This document shows positions 46,241 to 54,408 of a stretch of DNA of 64,000 nucleotides, piece after piece. The stretch lies in assembly GCA_022842935.1 (NCBI GenBank), contig JALHOP010000011.1, positions 175,462-239,461 on the forward strand. The letters are read 5' to 3'. Made by a program: the position numbers and the translations under genes. This stretch comes from Myxococcota bacterium (GTDB taxonomy: Bacteria; Myxococcota; XYA12-FULL-58-9; JALHOP01). The stretch's first letter is position 1; each line of letters starts with the position of its first letter. The notes below the pieces were generated by a model. It was not told the origin of the DNA, did not search any database, and worked only from the letters and a program-made list of their open reading frames with translations.

Positions 46241-48346
46241 CTAGCGATTCTCGCGCTGTGCCTTCAAGTGATCTTCGTACGTGATGCTGAAGACGTGTGC
46301 GCCCGCGCCGTCATCGCGGTCAGTCATGTAGAAGTAGCCGTGCTCTTCGGGGTGTAGCGCTGCCCGCAACGCCTCGATGCCGGGCGTCGCGATCGGTCCA
46401 GGCGGGAGGCCGGCGTTCAAATAGGTGTTGTAGGGTGATGACTGCCGTACGTCGGCGAGGGTCATCTCTTTTTTGTCCTCGCCCAAGATGTAGAGGACCG
46501 TCGCGCGCGACTCGAGGCGCATGTTGAGGTTCAAGCGGTTGTGGAAGAGGCCGGCGATGCGGCGGGCCTCGCTCTTGTCCCTGGCTTCCTTTTCGACCAG
46601 CGAGGCGAGCACGAGCACCCGATTCAACGCTTCAGCGGACAAGTTGGCTGTCTCGGGTACCGTTCCTAGTAGCGCCTTGAACCGATCGACCATGACGCTC
46701 ATCGCGTCGACGGCCGAGATGCCGCGCGCCATGGCGTAAGCTCCCGGGGCGAGCCAACCCTGCGCGTCGCTGGCGACGATGCCGTGCCGCGACAAGAGCT
46801 GTGGTGCGCGCGCCGCTTCGATGAAGGCGGCCGCATCGGCGATGCCGGCGGTCTCGACACGCTTGGCCACCTCGGTGAGGCTCGCGCTCTCGGGGATGAC
46901 GACGTCGAGCAGGCCGTCTTGACCGTTGCGCAGCTGTGCCGCGACCTGCCACGGCCACGAGCCCGTGGTGACGCGATAGCTACCAGCGCGCAGACCGCGG
47001 GTGCCGGTGAGCTCGCCCAGGATGGTGAACGCGATCGAGCTACGCACGAGCTTGACCTCTTTGAGGGCCGCACCGATGGTCTGCGCCGAAGCGCCGCTTG
47101 GTATCGTCACGACGCGCTCGGTACTCCCCTCGCCGCCGGGCGGTGAGAGCGCTCCCAACATGACGAGACAGACCACCAAGGTCACGATGAAGACGACCCA
47201 CGGGTTTGGTCCGCTATAGCGAGATGGAAGTGGTTGAAGGATTTCCGAGTCGCTACGCGGCGGCGGAAAGGGCGCGAGCTTGACCCCGGCGAGCTCTGCC
47301 GCCTTGAAGGGGTTCAGCGAATACAGCTGCGTGTCCGAAGTGTTCGAGTCGAGGTGCTGCGTCCAGCCGTCTTCGGGTCCGACAGGGGTGGCCTTGGCGA
47401 GGTGGTGTGCGGGTTTCGGCGCGGGCGGGCGCGCAGCAGGCGTCTTCGGTTCGGGGTTGACGGGGCCGAGCGAGCGCGTGCGTTGCGGGACGGGCTTGCG
47501 CTCGGGAGCCTTCGCCGGCAGGGCTTCGACCTGCAAGTCGAGCAGTGGCCGTTCGATTGGCCGCGTCTTGCGGCGTTTGCCCCGACGAAAGCCGCGCTCG
47601 CCAGGCGCGGGCTCGGGCTCGCGTGTCCGTGCGCGTACAGCCTGTCGCGGTGGGGCTGGGGGCAACACGTACGGTGGCGGCGACGCGATCGTGTCGCGCG
47701 GTGCTGGCAGTGCGGGGGACACGAGCGTATCGCGCGGCATGGGTGGCGTATCGGACGCCGGTGGGGGTGGCGGTGGATCCTCGTCGATGACCTCGGTGAG
47801 GAAGAGCACCTGCACGTCTTGGCGTCGGCTCGCACGCGGCTTGGGCCTGCGATAGTCGCGCGAGTCGCGCCCCGACGTCGAACGAATGGAACCCTTGTCC
47901 GGTAAAGCGGACTTATCGCGCGAGGGGTTCAACAGCTTCTCGCAGGCGGAGAAGACCTCGGAGACCGAAGCGAGCGGTAGCGCCTGGTTGCCGCAATCGC
48001 CGTAAGCAAGCCCCGCGAGCTTCTTGCCCGACATCAGCGGGACGACGGCAAAGGCACGCGGCACGGCGAGCTTGAGCATCTGCGCCATGATCTCGCCCGA
48101 AGGGCTGCGGCCGGCGCCAACCACGGGTGAGGCAGCCTCGATGGCCCAGCGCAGGGGCGTTTGGTCGGCGAGCGACGTTGTTTGACCTATTAAGAGGTCA
48201 GACAGACCACGCACACCGGTGATCTTGGCGTTCGTGCCTTCGATGGCGAAGAGCACGACGCGGGTGAACACCCCGCCCAAGGTTTTGAGCCAGGTCTCGC
48301 GATCGGGTAGCTGCGCCCGCATGGACCCCTGATTTCCCGGTGCCAT
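46241..48346 (-). CDS. mltG: Endolytic transglycosylase MltG with fused cytoplasmic GAF-like domain
   Basis: A 701-residue protein. The C-terminal 300 residues are MltG, the endolytic transglycosylase that ends nascent glycan strands: a LysM-like segment (VTIPSGASAQTIGAAL), the catalytic Glu in VLASLVEKEA near residue 585, and SPYNTYLNAGLPPGPIATPG. One membrane helix lies at about 383-400. Unusually, about 380 residues precede it: a GAF-like domain (about 15-140; LRWAIEAASPVVGAGRSP..., VVPLMSGKKLAGLAYGD) and a 200-residue Pro/Arg-rich linker. A normal MltG has only a short cytoplasmic tail. The ATG at 48344-48346 has GGTGA upstream; it diverges from recA. Confidence 0.9.
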   Translation of the reverse strand: MAPGNQGSMRAQLPDRETWLKTLGGVFTRVVLFAIEGTNAKITGVRGLSDLLIGQTTSLADQTPLRWAIEAASPVVGAGRSPSGEIMAQMLKLAVPRAFAVVPLMSGKKLAGLAYGDCGNQALPLASVSEVFSACEKLLNPSRDKSALPDKGSIRSTSGRDSRDYRRPKPRASRRQDVQVLFLTEVIDEDPPPPPPASDTPPMPRDTLVSPALPAPRDTIASPPPYVLPPAPPRQAVRARTREPEPAPGERGFRRGKRRKTRPIERPLLDLQVEALPAKAPERKPVPQRTRSLGPVNPEPKTPAARPPAPKPAHHLAKATPVGPEDGWTQHLDSNTSDTQLYSLNPFKAAELAGVKLAPFPPPRSDSEILQPLPSRYSGPNPWVVFIVTLVVCLVMLGALSPPGGEGSTERVVTIPSGASAQTIGAALKEVKLVRSSIAFTILGELTGTRGLRAGSYRVTTGSWPWQVAAQLRNGQDGLLDVVIPESASLTEVAKRVETAGIADAAAFIEAARAPQLLSRHGIVASDAQGWLAPGAYAMARGISAVDAMSVMVDRFKALLGTVPETANLSAEALNRVLVLASLVEKEARDKSEARRIAGLFHNRLNLNMRLESRATVLYILGEDKKEMTLADVRQSSPYNTYLNAGLPPGPIATPGIEALRAALHPEEHGYFYMTDRDDGAGAHVFSITYEDHLKAQRENR

Positions 48347-48417
48347 TTTCACCACGATAACGCCGCGTACGCGCGCACTCGAATTTCTTGTCAGACCCTT
48401 CGGGCATAGATCGACAA

Positions 48418-48444
48418 CAGGACACTTGTTCAGTATGTTCAGTA
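48418..48444. promoter_or_regulatory. LexA-box-like motif in the mltG-recA intergenic region
   Basis: Two GTTCAG half-sites occur at 48428-48433 and 48437-48442, in direct repeat with a 9-bp period. The stretch 48418-48434 matches the Myxococcus LexA box consensus CTRHAMRYBYGTTCAGS at 14 of 17 positions (consensus from memory). Placement about 80 bp before the recA ATG fits SOS control of recA. The direct-repeat arrangement could also place two regulator subunits in tandem. Confidence 0.5.
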
Positions 48445-48451
48445 CACGGTC

Positions 48452-48480
48452 TTGGGGCCGCCCATCGGGGCGGCACCCAA
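48452..48480 (+). promoter_or_regulatory. Stable hairpin in the recA leader
   Basis: A 12-bp stem (48452-48463 with 48468-48480, one bulged A) and an ATCG loop ends 31 bases before the recA ATG. It is not followed by T residues, so it is not a typical terminator for this strand. It would lie in the recA 5' untranslated region if transcription starts near the LexA-like motif. Confidence 0.5.
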
Positions 48481-48511
48481 GCTCCAACAGCGAAAGGCGC
48501 GGCTTCCCACC

Positions 48512-49669
48512 ATGGCTAACACTCCGACCCCTGGCACCAATTCATTCGACCGCGAGAAAGCCATCGAGCTCGCCGTCGGCTCCATCGAAAAGCAGTTCGG
48601 CAAAGGCTCCATCATGCGTCTCGGCGAGGGCGAGCCCCTGGTCGCCGACATCGCGACGATCCCCACCGGCTCCATCGGCATCGACGTCGCACTGGGCGTT
48701 GGTGGTCTCGCGCGTGGCCGTATCGTCGAAATCTACGGCCCTGAGTCGAGCGGCAAGACGACGCTCGCGCTGCATGTCATCTCCGAAGCGCAGAAGCGTG
48801 GGGGCATCGCGGCCTTCGTCGACGCCGAACACGCTCTCGACGTCACCTATGCCCGCAAGCTCGGTGTGCGCACCGATGACCTTTTGATTTCGCAGCCCGA
48901 CACCGGCGAGCAGGCGCTCGAAATCACCGAGATGCTAGTGCGCTCCAACGCCATCGACGTCCTCGTCATCGACTCGGTCGCCGCCCTCGTCCCGCGCGCC
49001 GAAATCGAAGGCGAAATGGGCGACGCACATGTCGGCTTGCAGGCCCGCTTGATGAGCCAGGCGCTGCGCAAGCTCACCGGTATCATCGCCAAGAGCCGCA
49101 CCAGCATCATCTTCATCAATCAGATCCGCATGAAGATCGGCGTCATGTTCGGCAATCCCGAGACCACCACCGGCGGTAACGCGCTCAAGTTCTACTCGAG
49201 TGTGCGTATGGACATCCGCCGCATCGGCGCCATCAAAGACGGTGAGAAGGTCATCGGCAACCGCACCCGCGTGAAGGTGGTGAAAAACAAGCTGTCGCCG
49301 CCGTTCCGCGAGCACGAGTTCGACGTGCTCTACGGCGAGGGCATCAGCAAGGCGGGCGACTTGCTCGACCTCGCGACCGACATCGGCATCATCGACAAGT
49401 CGGGCGCCTGGTACAGCTACCGCGGTGAGCGCTTGGGCCAGGGTCGCGACCAGTCGCGCGACTTCTTGAAGGCCAACGAGCCCATCGCAAACGACATCGA
49501 AGAGCGGGTCCGCCTGCACTTCGGCATGGTCCCCAACGGCGCGCCATCCGCTAAAGCGCCCGGTGAGCCTCTCACCAAGAGCGGCGAGAAGTCCGAAGCC
49601 AAAGCCGACGCCAAGAGCGACGACATGAAGCGCAACAAGACCAAAGCCAACGGCACGGCCACCGCCTGA
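48512..49669 (+). CDS. recA: Recombinase RecA
   Basis: RecA forms the ATP-dependent filament for homologous recombination and triggers LexA cleavage. The 385-residue protein has Walker [10 protein letters not shown], Walker B-like [11 protein letters not shown], loop 1 [23 protein letters not shown] and the L2 region [21 protein letters not shown]. The C-terminus is a long Lys/Asp/Ala-rich tail. The start at 48512 (MANTPTPG) is chosen over an in-frame ATG at 48452, which lies inside the leader hairpin. It stands alone, divergent from mltG. Confidence 0.97.
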   Translation: MANTPTPGTNSFDREKAIELAVGSIEKQFGKGSIMRLGEGEPLVADIATIPTGSIGIDVALGVGGLARGRIVEIYGPESSGKTTLALHVISEAQKRGGIAAFVDAEHALDVTYARKLGVRTDDLLISQPDTGEQALEITEMLVRSNAIDVLVIDSVAALVPRAEIEGEMGDAHVGLQARLMSQALRKLTGIIAKSRTSIIFINQIRMKIGVMFGNPETTTGGNALKFYSSVRMDIRRIGAIKDGEKVIGNRTRVKVVKNKLSPPFREHEFDVLYGEGISKAGDLLDLATDIGIIDKSGAWYSYRGERLGQGRDQSRDFLKANEPIANDIEERVRLHFGMVPNGAPSAKAPGEPLTKSGEKSEAKADAKSDDMKRNKTKANGTATA

Positions 49670-49710
49670 CCCGCTCGACCGTGAAGGTGCATTAGGGAAA
49701 CAACACACCG

Positions 49711-49750
49711 CGCGGCCCGGTGATCGACGCGCATCGATCACCGGGTCGCG
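49711..49750 (+). terminator. 17-bp stem hairpin after recA
   Basis: Arms 49711-49727 and 49734-49750 pair at 17 positions with one G-U and a 6-base loop (CGCGCA), 41 bases after the recA stop. No T-tract follows. It may end or protect the recA transcript; its length is also suitable for a dimeric protein site. Confidence 0.55.
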
Positions 49751-49774
49751 TCAGGTCGCGGCCCAACGAGCGAA

Positions 49775-50533
49775 GTGAAACGCAGTGTCCAAAAAGGCAC
49801 TAGCGTCGCTACCGGCTCACTGCGTTATGGTCCAACCTCGGTGCGGACCATCGTCATCATCTCGGTGCTCGTCATCGCCGCGACGCTCGCGACCGCCGCT
49901 GTCGTCGTGTGCCGTATGCGTCACGAGGTGACGCAGCGTATCGCGGAAGGCTACCGCCCCCGCGCTTCCGTCTATAGCTCCGCTTTCACGGACGCACTGT
50001 GGGCGCAGGTCGAGCGCCAGGTGCCCATCGAGCTCGAACGCGGCGTTGGTGTTGCTTCGTTGTTGCTTGCGGCGGCAACCGGCCGCGCTCACGACAGCAA
50101 GGGGTTTCTGGTCGCGTCGGTGGCGGCGCGCGCCCTTGCCCTCGCCGAACAGCACCCCGACGACACCGAGGCGCCGCGGGCCATCATCGTCTTCCGCGAG
50201 TTGCTGCGCACCGAAGCCCTGCTCAATCGCTACGACGTCGACACGCTCACTGCGATCTACGCCGAGTCCGCCCCCTTCGGAGGTGGCATGGTCGGACTCG
50301 ACGTCGCGGCCATCCAACTCGTCGGTAAGCCCCCGGCGCTCCTCGACGCAAGCGAAGCGGCGAGCCTCCTCACGCTCGCGTGGACCACCAACCGCTGCGA
50401 CCTCGACCGCCTGCGCGAACGACGCAACGGGCTGCTCGCCAAGATGCAGTCCATGCAGCTTTCTCCCCCTGCAACCCAGCCCCGCGCCTTCCTCCCCGCC
50501 GTCCTGCCGCTCATGGCCGCGTGTCAGCCCTAA
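49775..50533 (+). CDS. Membrane protein with a degenerate GT51 (transglycosylase)-like domain
   Basis: A protein of up to 252 residues (GTG start, uncertain) with one membrane helix at about 25-46. Residues 151-201 follow the conserved back half of class A PBP/MtgA transglycosylases: RYDVDTLTAIYAESAPFGGGMVGLDVAAIQLVGKPPALLDASEAASLL corresponds to RYSKDEILELYLN..YFG.G.YGVE.AA..YFGK....L.EAALLA. The front half, where the catalytic EDxxFxxHxG and GxSTITQQ motifs should be, is not conserved (DALWAQVERQVPIELERGVG, GRAHDSKGFLVASVAARAL). It is probably a non-catalytic relative; this homology was judged by eye. Confidence 0.6.
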   Translation: MKRSVQKGTSVATGSLRYGPTSVRTIVIISVLVIAATLATAAVVVCRMRHEVTQRIAEGYRPRASVYSSAFTDALWAQVERQVPIELERGVGVASLLLAAATGRAHDSKGFLVASVAARALALAEQHPDDTEAPRAIIVFRELLRTEALLNRYDVDTLTAIYAESAPFGGGMVGLDVAAIQLVGKPPALLDASEAASLLTLAWTTNRCDLDRLRERRNGLLAKMQSMQLSPPATQPRAFLPAVLPLMAACQP

Positions 50534-50640
50534 CCTATCGTTTCCATGAGCTTTCCCCCCTACTGGTGGTACAGTCCGCAAGAGGCCCATGAAGTCGAGG
50601 CGCGCCCTGCTTCGCTGCATTGGGTCTCCGAGACGTGTCG

Positions 50641-51210
50641 ATGATTGCAAGCACGGTCCTCTTGCTCGCCCTGCAAGTGGTGGCAGCCGACGACGCGCCC
50701 GCTTCAGCCGGTATTCCCACCGCGCTCGTCGTGCAGGCCGGCTACGGCTTCTCGGCCTACAACCACAAGCCTGACGCGACCTCGGGTGGCGTCTACCTGC
50801 AACTCGAGCATCTTTGGCAGGTTCGAGACTGGTTCTCGCCGCGAGCCTACGGTGGGGCGCTGCTCACTTGGCCCGAGCGTGAATCCTGCGGCGGCAATCA
50901 GACCCCGTGCGATGTCTCGAACAAGATTGGCTTTGCCGGCGTGAAGGCGCGCGCCATGGCGCCGTTCCCGTATATCGGGCCGTATTTCGAGCTTGGTGGC
51001 GGCTTGTCGTTCGGAAGCATCAACACGCTCGTGCTCGACCGAGAGACCATCGACGCGCGTGGGGTCTTCGGCCACATCGCCATCGGTGCCGGTCTCGCGC
51101 TCGGCAAACACCGCGAGGTGGACCTCGGCTTCAACTACCTCGTGCATCCAGGCCAGTCCCAGATCGGCGGCGGGTTGTGCTTGGGTATGACGATTCCGCT
51201 TTCGTGGTAA
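50641..51210 (+). CDS. Predicted outer membrane beta-barrel protein
   Basis: A 189-residue protein with a signal peptide (MIASTVLLLALQVVAA) followed by alternating strands typical of an eight-stranded barrel: VVQAGYGFSAYNHK, GGVYLQLEHLW, IGPYFELGGGLSFGS, GHIAIGAGLALGKHREVDLGFNYLVH, and a final strand GLCLGMTIPLSW ending in an aromatic residue. One disulfide-like CGGNQTPC loop. No named family recognised. The ATG at 50641 is chosen because the signal begins there; the TTG at 50620 is less likely. Confidence 0.75.
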   Translation: MIASTVLLLALQVVAADDAPASAGIPTALVVQAGYGFSAYNHKPDATSGGVYLQLEHLWQVRDWFSPRAYGGALLTWPERESCGGNQTPCDVSNKIGFAGVKARAMAPFPYIGPYFELGGGLSFGSINTLVLDRETIDARGVFGHIAIGAGLALGKHREVDLGFNYLVHPGQSQIGGGLCLGMTIPLSW

Positions 51211-51252
51211 CTGTCGCAGACGCTCTTGCTACGTGCTGCTAGCGTGCACCCG

Positions 51253-52137
51253 CTACATCGCTCCGAACACCAGCTCGCGGTGCGCCGAGGCGCCAGCCAT
51301 GACCCCGTCGGCGCTCGCAAACGTCGCGTTATGCATGTCGCGAATGATGTCGCCCGCGGCGAAAACGCCGGGCACCGTCGTGGCACGCATCGCGTCGGTA
51401 CGCAGGTAGGGGCCGAACCGGCCCTCCTCGGTGGTGCATCCAAGCTGCGCTCCGATGGAGCTGTTTGGCTTGACGCTCGTGGCCACGTACATCGAGCTCA
51501 TGCGAAGCGCCCTGCCGTCTTCGAGACAGACGGTCGCTTCGTCTTTGATAGCGGTCACGCGCGCCTGCTCGACCGTGACCCCCTTACGCGCTAGCTCGGC
51601 AAGCGTGGCCTCGTCGAAGGCCACGCCATTGGCGAACAAGGTCGTCGGCCCCCACTCGGTGATGAGCATGGCTTGGTGCGCGGACATCGGAGCCACCGCG
51701 AGAACCGATTGTGGTCCCTCAAGCTCGTAGCCGTGACAGTAGGGACAGTGCACGACCGTCTTGCCCCAGCGCTCGGCGAGGCCGGGGATCTGCGGGAGAA
51801 CATCGCTGACACCGTAGGCCAGCACAACCTTGCGGGCCGTGATCGTGCCGTGCTCGCCGGTGACGACCTGAAAAGCGTTATCACCTCCTCGTGCCTCGGT
51901 CGCCGCGTCGGGCAACCAGCGCACGGTCGGGTACGCCAGCACCTTGGCGCGTCCGGTCTCGAGCATTGTTCGCGGCGCCGCGCCGTCCTGGCCGAAGAAG
52001 CCGTGCGAGTGGCTCGCGAAGCGGTTGCGTGGAGCGCGGGTGTCGAGGATGACCACGTCGCGCCGCCCGCGCGCGAGCATCATGGCCGCAGAAAGACCGG
52101 CATAGCTACCGCCGATGATAGCGACGTCACATTGCAT
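51253..52137 (-). CDS. Thioredoxin-reductase-like FAD/NAD(P) oxidoreductase
   Basis: A 294-residue flavoprotein. Rossmann FAD motif at residues 5-20 (VAIIGGSYAGLSAAMML); the redox motif CPYCHGYE near residue 133 has a C-x2-C pair as in thioredoxin reductases; C-terminal FAD motif TTVPGVFAAGDI. The protein is shorter than TrxB and lacks an obvious NADPH GxGxxA motif in the usual place (LAVAPMSAHQAML), so it belongs to the wider group of thioredoxin-reductase-like oxidoreductases. The upstream gene is a truncated Rrf2 regulator, a common partner. Confidence 0.88.
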   Translation of the reverse strand: MQCDVAIIGGSYAGLSAAMMLARGRRDVVILDTRAPRNRFASHSHGFFGQDGAAPRTMLETGRAKVLAYPTVRWLPDAATEARGGDNAFQVVTGEHGTITARKVVLAYGVSDVLPQIPGLAERWGKTVVHCPYCHGYELEGPQSVLAVAPMSAHQAMLITEWGPTTLFANGVAFDEATLAELARKGVTVEQARVTAIKDEATVCLEDGRALRMSSMYVATSVKPNSSIGAQLGCTTEEGRFGPYLRTDAMRATTVPGVFAAGDIIRDMHNATFASADGVMAGASAHRELVFGAM

Positions 52138-52446
52138 GGTGATGCGTGCCTCCGTGTTGTTTCATGCGTCGATGAAAGTCGTGCGCCAGTTGCTCGAGGG
52201 TGACGGCGCCAAAGCGTTCGAGCAGGAGCTGCTCGGCGTCCCGGAACGCGCTCGCAAACGCGTTGTTCACCGCCTGCTCGACGAGACATCCGGGATACTC
52301 GGTGCGGTTCCCCATCGCAAAGGGTTCGGGTGCCCCGAGCGCTTCGTAGATGTCGCGCATGGCGATGCTGGCGAGCGGCGCCGCAATGACCCAGCCCTCG
52401 CCGTGACCGCGCTCTGCCGCCACCAAACAGGCGTCACTGAGTCTCG
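52127..52446 (-). pseudogene. Truncated Rrf2-family regulator lacking its DNA-binding N-terminus
   Basis: The frame encodes the C-terminal two thirds of an Rrf2 regulator: RLSDACLVAAERGHGEGWVIAAPLASIAMRDIYEAL corresponds to the wing and dimer region, then PGCLVEQAVNNAFASAFRDAEQLLLERFGAVTLEQLA is the closing helix. The winged-helix start (first 45-50 residues) is missing: the homology stops at about 52444, a few bases from the stop of the neighbouring gene at 52449. The upstream continuation of the frame is Arg-rich antisense of that gene. It overlaps the oxidoreductase start by 11 bp, the native Rrf2/reductase arrangement. No Cys cluster remains. Confidence 0.7.
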
Positions 52447-52448
52447 CT

Positions 52449-53060
52449 CTAGACCCGCTCGCGCACTTGCGTTGGGATCTCGAACACCGCCGGCGTTGGC
52501 GGCGGGAGAGCCGGGATCGCACTGACGATGCCCGACTCGACGCGGCTCACCTGCGCGTCATCTGCAAGCGCGACTGTCGCATTGCGGACCACGTCGGCCG
52601 CGAGGTCGCTGCTCCCGGAGCGCGTGAAGAAGCGCGCCATGCCAACGCTCCCGAAGAAGGTCGCTGCCGCGCCAGCCACGACTGCGCTAAGTGACGCGTC
52701 CGGAGAGATGGCGGCGACCACACCGAACGCGGCGGCAGTCACCATGCCCATCGGCGCAAGCGCACCAGCGACGAACGCGCGAAGAGTCGACACTTCACGA
52801 ACCTGCGTGAGCCGGCCGGTCAGCTCGGTTGCCCCGTCGCCCGCGCGATAGACCACGGACACGTTGGGCTCGCCCTGCGCGGACGCCAAGAGATGCATGT
52901 TGCGGTCTTTGAGCGGCGCTTGCAGCAGGTAGGCCTTCTCTTCACCTGCGCTCCCGCTCTGAAACACCGCATACGACGAGCCCCTGAGCGTGCAGTTGGC
53001 CTCGAGAGCTTTGACGACGAGCGGCACGTCCTGGACATTGCGAATGCTATGAAGGCGCAT
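52449..53060 (-). CDS. Unknown protein with two membrane helices
   Basis: A 203-residue protein (MRLHSIRNVQDVPLVVKALEANCTLRGSSYAVF...). The first 110 residues form a beta-rich soluble domain; two hydrophobic segments follow (LRAFVAGALAPMGMVTAAAFGVVAAI and LSAVVAGAAATFFGSVGMARFF), then a soluble tail. No family recognised. The ATG at 53058-53060 begins the structured part. Its 3' end sits at the breakpoint of the truncated Rrf2 gene, so this gene may have arrived with the deletion or insertion. Confidence 0.65.
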   Translation of the reverse strand: MRLHSIRNVQDVPLVVKALEANCTLRGSSYAVFQSGSAGEEKAYLLQAPLKDRNMHLLASAQGEPNVSVVYRAGDGATELTGRLTQVREVSTLRAFVAGALAPMGMVTAAAFGVVAAISPDASLSAVVAGAAATFFGSVGMARFFTRSGSSDLAADVVRNATVALADDAQVSRVESGIVSAIPALPPPTPAVFEIPTQVRERV

Positions 53061-53260
53061 ACACGGACCCCAAATGGCTAAACGAGACCTCGTGTATCGT
53101 CGGGCTCCTGGCCGGGATGCTGGGCCCCGACCTGCCGCGTCGTCAGGCACCTGGCATTGCCAGCCGCGGCCCCTGGGGTCGGTGCCAGAGCGGGCCTCGA
53201 GCCAGGGCCAGCCAGCACCACGACTGACCGGGTACGTACCGCCACAGGTGGAACGCGCGC

Positions 53261-53692
53261 ATGGCTGACCCCATCTCACCCCAGACACGACCCACCCAGG
53301 GCGGCCCGCCGGCTGACACCAGCTTTCGGCCGTTCACCAACCAGGAATACCTCGAGCGCATGGAGCGCGAGCCGTGTCGCACCTTCATCCTGCGCAGCCC
53401 GAACGAGATCTCCATCCTCTCCATGGACCACCCGGGCCGACCGGGCTTGACGCTACCGCACGGCCCCGAGGCCGACCGTTTCCTGCGCAGCGCCGAGGAG
53501 AGGGGCATCAGGGTCTACGACAACGACAAGCCCCTGCCGGATGACGTGTTCGCGTACGGGCGTGAGTCGACGCAGCTCCACGACAGCTACAGGCAACGCT
53601 TCGACCGCGAGGGCAGCCCTGCCTGCAACCTCGTTTCGTCCCTCAGGCCGCCATCGGCGACTGGGGTCGGGCTCGGCCGCCGCGTCGGTTGA
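53261..53692 (+). CDS. Orphan hypothetical protein, 143 residues
   Basis: A soluble, charged, Pro/Arg-rich protein (MADPISPQTRPTQGGPPADTSFRP...), with a central part EYLERMEREPCRTFILRSPNEISILSMDHPGRPGL and no recognised family. Flanked by divergent and convergent genes on the minus strand, within a stretch (about 53.06-53.7 kb) that has no clear relatives. Codon usage is compatible with a gene, but evidence for translation is weak (no good ribosome site). Confidence 0.5.
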   Translation: MADPISPQTRPTQGGPPADTSFRPFTNQEYLERMEREPCRTFILRSPNEISILSMDHPGRPGLTLPHGPEADRFLRSAEERGIRVYDNDKPLPDDVFAYGRESTQLHDSYRQRFDREGSPACNLVSSLRPPSATGVGLGRRVG

Positions 53693-53716
53693 GGCCGTGC
53701 GCGAGGGTTTTAGGGC

Positions 53717-54397
53717 TCACCAGGCGATTTCGTGCCCCTTGGCGTGAAAGAACTTGCCGGTCGCGTCCATCGTGAGGCGCTCGATGAGCGCGACGATGTT
53801 CTCTGCCGACTCATCGGGGCGAACCGGCGCGCTACGACCGCCCATGTCGGTCTGCACCCAGCCGGGGTGGACGACGACCGAGATGATGCCGCGCCCCGAT
53901 AGGTCGACCGCGAGGCTCTTCGACGCCATGTTCAGCGCGGCCTTCGACATGCGGTAGGCGTAGGCGCCGCCGCTCGTGTTGTCGTCGATGGAGCCCATCT
54001 GCGAGGTGATGTGCACGAGCTTACCCGTCCGCTTGGGCACACGCGGCAACAGCGCGCGCGTCACACGCAGGCTTCCCAAAGCGTTGACGTTGAAGACCTG
54101 CAAGATGTTGTCGATCGACACGTCGGCGAGCGTGTCCCAGCCGCCCGAGATACCCGCGTTGTTGACGAGCACGTCGACGGACGTGTCACCAAGCGCCTCC
54201 GCGAAGGCCTTCACCGAGTCGTCCCGCGCGACATCGAGGGGCAAGACGCGGAGCTTGCCGTTTGCGACCATGGCGTTGAGATCGGTTGCGAGCTTCACGT
54301 CACGCGCCGTCGCGATGACCTCGGCGCCACGCGCAAGCCACGTCCCCACCAACGCAAGACCAATACCGCGATTCGCTCCCGTAACCACGACCTGCAT
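53717..54397 (-). CDS. Short-chain dehydrogenase/reductase
   Basis: A 226-residue classical SDR. Cofactor motif TGANRGIG at residues 6-13, NNAG near 84, catalytic Ser in HITSQMG and YxxxK as YRMSK. The N-terminus MQVVVTGANRG and a GAGGAG ribosome site eight bases before the ATG at 54395-54397 fix the start. The C-terminus TGKFFHAKGHEIAW is typical of the C-factor-like/carbonyl-reductase-like subgroup. Substrate unknown. Probably cotranscribed with the AEC transporter 11 bp upstream. Confidence 0.92.
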   Translation of the reverse strand: MQVVVTGANRGIGLALVGTWLARGAEVIATARDVKLATDLNAMVANGKLRVLPLDVARDDSVKAFAEALGDTSVDVLVNNAGISGGWDTLADVSIDNILQVFNVNALGSLRVTRALLPRVPKRTGKLVHITSQMGSIDDNTSGGAYAYRMSKAALNMASKSLAVDLSGRGIISVVVHPGWVQTDMGGRSAPVRPDESAENIVALIERLTMDATGKFFHAKGHEIAW

Positions 54398-54408
54398 AGC
54401 GACACTCC

